A stretch of 34,416 nucleotides of DNA. It comes from Sphingomonas sp. GTDB lineage: Bacteria > Pseudomonadota > Alphaproteobacteria > Sphingomonadales > Sphingomonadaceae. The notes beneath the pieces are model-generated. The model was not told where the DNA came from, made no database searches, and saw nothing but the letters and a program-made list of their open reading frames with translations. How positions within the stretch are numbered: the stretch's first letter is position 1; every line of letters begins with the position of its first letter. The DNA lies in the NCBI RefSeq assembly GCF_026460985.1, contig NZ_JAPKNM010000088.1, positions 1-34,416 of the forward strand, given 5' to 3'. Below are positions 31,277 to 34,416 of the stretch, piece by piece. A program made the position numbers and the translations under genes.

Positions 31277-31698
31277 AGCGGCACCGTCAGTAGCTTGACC
31301 GAGGTCAGCGGCTCGGGCGCGTTATAGGCGTCGACCCGGCCGCCATCGGGCAGCTCCCAGATGATCTTGTATTGCTTGGGCTGGACGATCGCGGCGGCGA
31401 TATCGGCCTCGATCGCGTCGAGCGTCACCTGCATCCGGCCCCACCAGCGCCGGTTGACCGGCCGGTCGCCGAGCATCACGCGGCCTTGCGTGAAATCGCC
31501 CTCGGTGAATTCGCGGCAGCCCTTCACCGCCGTCTGCACCTTCGCCGCGCGCGCCGCGTCGTTCGCCGGCGCGACGCCGATCTGGCGGACGATGCAGCGG
31601 GCGTGGCGCGTGGCGATGCCGATCTGGGGCACGCCCTCGACGGTCACGCCGCCGGCCTCGCCGGCAGTCAACGCAAGCAACATCGCCAACATCATCAC
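31273..31698 (-). CDS. Small predicted exported protein in the suf operon
   Basis: A 141-residue protein starting at tandem ATG codons (31698), with GGGAGTAAAG upstream and a short hydrophobic N-terminus (MMLAMLLALTAGEAGG) that may be a signal peptide. The body contains RHARCIVRQIGVAP and AVKGCREFTEGDF (two cysteines), then DRPVNRRWWGRMQVTLDAIEADI and a beta-like C-terminus (YKIIWELPDGGRVDAYN). I do not recognise the family. It sits between two paralogous small exported proteins, and its stop overlaps the next start (GTGA). The open frame extends to 31947 but the added part is arginine/serine-rich antisense-like sequence overlapping the upstream gene, so I reject it. Confidence 0.7.
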   Translation of the reverse strand: MMMLAMLLALTAGEAGGVTVEGVPQIGIATRHARCIVRQIGVAPANDAARAAKVQTAVKGCREFTEGDFTQGRVMLGDRPVNRRWWGRMQVTLDAIEADIAAAIVQPKQYKIIWELPDGGRVDAYNAPEPLTSVKLLTVPL

Positions 31699-31747
31699 TT
31701 TACTCCCGAGGGGCCATACATCGGCCCCCAAATACTCCGGTCGCCCC

Positions 31748-32263
31748 TCATTCGCCCGCCTCCTTCGCCGGCCCGAGGCGAATGACCGGGCCGTCCGACG
31801 GAGCCTTGGGCAAGGGCGGCAGCACGACGCGCTGGCGCTCGGTCTCGCGGCTCGGCTCCTGGAGCCCCTGCGGGCCGGCCTGGCCGGGAGCGAGCGCGGG
31901 CCTGGTCTCGGTGAGCTTGGGCAGGACGAAGGTCTGCGGTGTCCCAATGCCCGCAGGCCGCGTCTCTGCCGGCACCGACGCGGACGCCAGTTCGAGCACG
32001 CCCAGCTCGCGGCAATCGGTCACCTGGTCGGCGGTCCGGGCATAGCAGACCGGCGTCGCCTGGCAGGCCGCGGTATCGCGCTTCTGGCTACCGCTCGACA
32101 CCATGACGCGGCAATTGCGCAGCTTGCCGTCGGCGCCCTTGTCGAACAGCATCGTGGTGAGCCCCAGCTTCGCCTGCACGACGACTTCCTCCGTCTCCAC
32201 CGCTTCCGCGGGCGGAGGCGAGGCGGGCACGTCCTGCGCGAGGAGGAGGGCGGCGAGGATCAT
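31748..32263 (-). CDS. Predicted exported protein with TonB-C-like segment and proline-rich tail
   Basis: A 171-residue protein with a hydrophobic N-terminus ([18 protein letters not shown]), then ETEEVVVQAKLGLTTMLFD and GKLRNCRVMVSSGSQKRDTAAC, which aligns without gaps to the protein at 30974-31276 (EEIVVTGK..., VRACAIAQSSG...). The pattern matches a degenerate TonB C-terminal-type domain. Four cysteines are within residues 51-82. The second half is Pro/Ala-rich (PETRPAGIGTP, LPPLPKAPSDGPVIRLGPA) and probably extended across the periplasm. The ATG overlaps the TGA of the DUF559 gene (ATGA). Function is unknown. Confidence 0.7.
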   Translation of the reverse strand: MILAALLLAQDVPASPPPAEAVETEEVVVQAKLGLTTMLFDKGADGKLRNCRVMVSSGSQKRDTAACQATPVCYARTADQVTDCRELGVLELASASVPAETRPAGIGTPQTFVLPKLTETRPALAPGQAGPQGLQEPSRETERQRVVLPPLPKAPSDGPVIRLGPAKEAGE

Positions 32264-32748
32264 TGAGTCGCGATCTCAAGCCCCTCCCCTTCAGGGGAGG
32301 GGTTGGGGTGGGGGCTGTCCCAACGGCGAGGCGAGTCGTTCAAGGCGGAGGCGATGACCTGAACAACACCTTCGACATTCGACATCACGTCGAAGTTAGT
32401 CACACGCATCACCTGATAGCCATGCTGGCCAAGCCAATCATCACGCAGCCGGTCCTTGGCCTCGTCATGCGTATCCCCATCGACTTCGACGATCAGACCG
32501 GATTGCGGACAAAGGAAATCAGCAATGAACGGCCCCACCACCGCTTGTCGGCGGAACTTGTGCCCCTCGAGCTGCGAATTCGACAGGTGGCGCCACAGCC
32601 GCGTCTCGGGTTCCGTGGGGTTGCGCCGCATTTCGGAGGCTCGCATCTGAAGCCATTGGATACGCTCGATGGACAGCCCCCACCCCAAACCCCTCCCCTG
32701 AAGGGGAGGGGCTTTCTTGTTCCAGCCCTTGTCGAGCGGGTGGCTCAC
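32260..32748 (-). CDS. DUF559 (PF04480) nuclease-like protein flanked by inverted repeats
   Basis: A 162-residue reading frame whose core (about 35-138) is a DUF559 domain, related to very-short-patch-repair-type PD-(D/E)xK nucleases: [55 protein letters not shown] and [18 protein letters not shown]. Candidate active-site residues are Asp77, Glu88, Asp90 and His94. Both protein ends are encoded by the flanking repeats ([12 protein letters not shown] near the start, [10 protein letters not shown] near the end). The GTG at 32748 overlaps the sufB stop (GTGA) and the stop overlaps the next start (ATGA); an internal ATG at 32646 would give the conserved domain only. The biological role of DUF559 is unknown. 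It has no evident link to Fe-S chemistry and looks like a guest in the suf operon. Confidence 0.85.
   Translation of the reverse strand: MSHPLDKGWNKKAPPLQGRGLGWGLSIERIQWLQMRASEMRRNPTEPETRLWRHLSNSQLEGHKFRRQAVVGPFIADFLCPQSGLIVEVDGDTHDEAKDRLRDDWLGQHGYQVMRVTNFDVMSNVEGVVQVIASALNDSPRRWDSPHPNPSPEGEGLEIATQ
32279..32320. repeat. Left inverted repeat of the DUF559 cassette
   Basis: A 42-bp arm with the same sequence as the short repeats (AGCCCCTCCCC-TTCA hairpin, then TTGGGGTGGGGGCTGTCC). It is the inverted copy of 32671-32713 with one base inserted or deleted. The plus strand has four G-tracts with loops of 1, 2 and 1 bases (32294-32314). Confidence 0.92.
32671..32713. repeat. Right inverted repeat of the DUF559 cassette
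   Basis: A 43-bp arm, reverse complement of 32279-32320 apart from one extra A/T. It starts GGACAGCCCC, and GGACA at this place also occurs in the short copies 1 and 2. The G-rich strand here is the minus strand (32677-32698). Confidence 0.92.
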
Positions 32749-34226
32749 CCAACGCTCCCCTCGAGGCTGATCCCCAGCAGTTTCTGCGCCTCGACCGCGA
32801 ATTCCATCGGCAGCTGCTTGAGCACTTCGCGCGCGAAGCCGTTGACGATCAGCGCGACCGCGGCCTCCTGGTCGAGCCCGCGCTGCATTGCGTAGAAGAG
32901 CTGGTCCTCGCTGATCTTCGAGGTCGTCGCCTCATGCTCGATCTGCGCCGAGGGGTTCTTCACCTCGATATAGGGCACAGTGTGCGCGCCGCACTGGTCG
33001 CCGAGCAGCAGGCTGTCGCACTGGGTGAAGTTGCGGACATTCTCCGCGCCCGGCTGGACGAGCACCTTGCCGCGATAGGTATTGTCCGAGCGGCCCGCGG
33101 AAATGCCCTTCGACACGATCGTCGAGCGCGTGTTCTTGCCGAGATGGAGCATCTTGGTGCCGGTATCGGCCTGCTGGCGGCCGTTGGTCACCGCGACCGA
33201 ATAGAATTCGCCGACCGAGCCATCGCCCTGCAGGATGCACGAGGGGTATTTCCAGGTGATCGCGCTGCCGGTCTCGACCTGGGTCCAGCTGACCTTCGAG
33301 TTCGTGCCCGCGCACAAAGCGCGCTTGGTGACGAAGTTGAAGATGCCCCCTACCCCGTTCTCGTCGCCGGGATACCAGTTCTGCACCGTCGAATATTTGA
33401 TCTCGGCATCGTCCAATGCGACCAGCTCGACCACCGCGGCGTGGAGCTGGTTCTCGTCGCGCATCGGCGCGGTACAGCCTTCGAGATAGGAGACATAGCT
33501 CCCCTTGTCGGCGACGATCAGCGTGCGCTCGAACTGGCCGGTATTCTCGGCATTGATGCGGAAATAGGTGCTCAGCTCCATCGGGCAGCGCACGCCCTCG
33601 GGCACATAGACGAAGGTGCCGTCGGAGAAGACCGCGCTGTTCAGCGCCGAGAAGAAATTGTCGCGCACCGGCACGACCTTGCCCAGCCACTTCCTGACCA
33701 GATCGGGATATTCGCGGATCGCCTCCGAGATCGACAGGAAGATGACCCCCGCGGCCTTCAGTTCCTCGCGGAACGTGGTCGCGACCGAGACGCTGTCGAA
33801 CACCGCGTCGACCGCGATCTTGCGCGCGCCCTCGACGCCCGCGAGCACCTTCTGCTCCTCGATCGGGATGCCGAGCTTTTCGTAAACGCGCAGGATCTCG
33901 GGATCGACCTCGTCGAGTGACCCGAGCTTGGGCTTGGCCTTGGGCGCGGCGTAATAGTAAGCGTCCTGGTAATCGATCCTGGGCAGGTCGAGCTTGGCCC
34001 AGTCGACCTCCTCCATCTCGAGCCAGGCGCGATAGGCCTTTAGCCGCCAGTCGAGCATCCACTCGGGCTCGCCCTTTTTGGCCGAGATGAAGCGGACCGT
34101 GTCTTCATTGAGCCCCTTGGGCGCGAATTCCTGCTCGATGTCCGACGAGAAGCCCCATTCATAGTCGCGGTTCGCGAGCTCCTGGACCTCGCGGTTGCGC
34201 CCAGAATCATTCACGCGCTCGGTCAT
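32745..34226 (-). CDS. sufB: Fe-S cluster scaffold subunit SufB
   Basis: A 493-residue subunit of the SufBC2D scaffold on which clusters are built from SufS-derived sulfur. The N-terminus has [19 protein letters not shown] and [16 protein letters not shown]; the core has [60 protein letters not shown], then [24 protein letters not shown] with the conserved cysteine, and [21 protein letters not shown] near the end. Length is normal. Its ATG overlaps the stop of the upstream Rrf2 regulator (ATGA) and its stop overlaps the DUF559 start (GTGA). Unlike the usual order, sufB is separated from sufC by about 1.8 kb of other genes. Confidence 0.98.
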   Translation of the reverse strand: MTERVNDSGRNREVQELANRDYEWGFSSDIEQEFAPKGLNEDTVRFISAKKGEPEWMLDWRLKAYRAWLEMEEVDWAKLDLPRIDYQDAYYYAAPKAKPKLGSLDEVDPEILRVYEKLGIPIEEQKVLAGVEGARKIAVDAVFDSVSVATTFREELKAAGVIFLSISEAIREYPDLVRKWLGKVVPVRDNFFSALNSAVFSDGTFVYVPEGVRCPMELSTYFRINAENTGQFERTLIVADKGSYVSYLEGCTAPMRDENQLHAAVVELVALDDAEIKYSTVQNWYPGDENGVGGIFNFVTKRALCAGTNSKVSWTQVETGSAITWKYPSCILQGDGSVGEFYSVAVTNGRQQADTGTKMLHLGKNTRSTIVSKGISAGRSDNTYRGKVLVQPGAENVRNFTQCDSLLLGDQCGAHTVPYIEVKNPSAQIEHEATTSKISEDQLFYAMQRGLDQEAAVALIVNGFAREVLKQLPMEFAVEAQKLLGISLEGSVG

Positions 34227-34416
34227 CGCGCCAGCTCCGTGAGGCTGACCGCGCCGAGCACCCCGCGAACCGCATGGCCCACGATTCCCATATGTGGCTT
34301 GACCCGGCAGTGGGCATCGAGCGCGCAGTCGAACTTGCCGTCGGAGCAGGCCGACATGGCGATCGGGCCTTCGACCGCTTCGACGATGTCGGCGAGGGTG
34401 ATGGCTTCCGCGGACC
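34223..34416 (-). CDS. Rrf2-family SUF system transcriptional regulator, C-terminal part
   Basis: The minus strand is open from the window edge to a TGA at 34223-34225 that overlaps the sufB ATG. The 63 or so visible residues include [19 protein letters not shown], then a three-cysteine cluster ([10 protein letters not shown] and [10 protein letters not shown], spacing C-x6-C-x5-C) typical of the [2Fe-2S] site in IscR/Rrf2 regulators, and a final helix ([11 protein letters not shown]). This is the arrangement of the Rrf2-type suf regulator found upstream of sufB in many proteobacteria. It would sense cluster status and repress or activate the operon. The DNA-binding helix-turn-helix lies outside the window. 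Confidence 0.93.
   Translation of the reverse strand, partial: SAEAITLADIVEAVEGPIAMSACSDGKFDCALDAHCRVKPHMGIVGHAVRGVLGAVSLTELAR

Noticed and set aside
31699..31947. Upstream extension of the small exported protein at 31273-31698
   Set aside because: The extra residues are Arg/Ser/Pro-rich, overlap another gene and lie before a good Shine-Dalgarno and hydrophobic N-terminus at 31698.
32260..32748. Target-site duplication flanking the DUF559 cassette
   Set aside because: Bases just outside the two arms (left side ending GATCTCA, right side starting TTCTTG) share no direct repeat.

Overview
The window is high-GC alphaproteobacterial chromosomal DNA, most likely from the Sphingomonadaceae (Sphingomonas or a close relative). 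I infer this from the GroEL, SufB, UvrB and LigA sequences, an Oar-type TonB-dependent receptor carrying an EIVVTG motif, the PrsK/PrsR exopolysaccharide regulators and many short GC-rich intergenic palindromes. Genes lie on both strands in short, tightly packed operons, often with stop/start overlaps.

Layout. 1-3375 (+): the 3' part of groEL with a clear terminator, a small CxxC protein and a Tat-exported M3 peptidase. 3416-4474 (-): mannose-1-phosphate guanylyltransferase. 4639-11501 (+): four overlapping genes of the XrtA/PEP-CTERM-associated exopolysaccharide module (initiating sugar transferase, histidine kinase PrsK, sigma-54 regulator PrsR, TPR protein). 11605-12171 (+): a small membrane protein. 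12190-12446 (-): a short transcript with a near-perfect extended Shine-Dalgarno sequence and an intrinsic terminator. 12588-15935 (-): a lipoprotein, a hemerythrin-like protein and UvrB. 16557-17129 (+): a DUF3617 lipoprotein. 17318-19022 (-): a small membrane protein and a metallo-beta-lactamase-fold hydrolase. 19096-24836 (+): LigA and a large TonB-dependent receptor. 25004-26529 (-): a Gre-like factor coupled to an aldo/keto reductase.

26667-34416 (-) is a SUF iron-sulfur cluster operon. In transcription order it encodes an Rrf2-type regulator (partial), SufB, a DUF559 nuclease-like protein, three small exported proteins, SufC, SufD, SufS, SufT and an A-type carrier. Several junctions are ATGA or GTGA overlaps. 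Together these genes would sense cluster status, mobilise cysteine sulfur (SufS), build clusters (SufBCD) and deliver them (SufA, SufT).

The most unusual signal is a family of palindromic repeats with G-quadruplex-capable arms, found upstream of a DUF3617 gene and at three junctions of the suf operon. Three copies are short (about 100-170 bp) and share a core containing GTCTCACCGAG. A fourth copy has its two arms as 42/43-bp inverted repeats around the DUF559 nuclease-like gene between sufB and the next gene. It looks like a compact nuclease-carrying cassette whose short relatives are non-autonomous. One short copy is itself interrupted by a 64-bp cloverleaf-like element. This mobile-element reading is inference; the repeats, their positions and the overlaps are read directly from the sequence.
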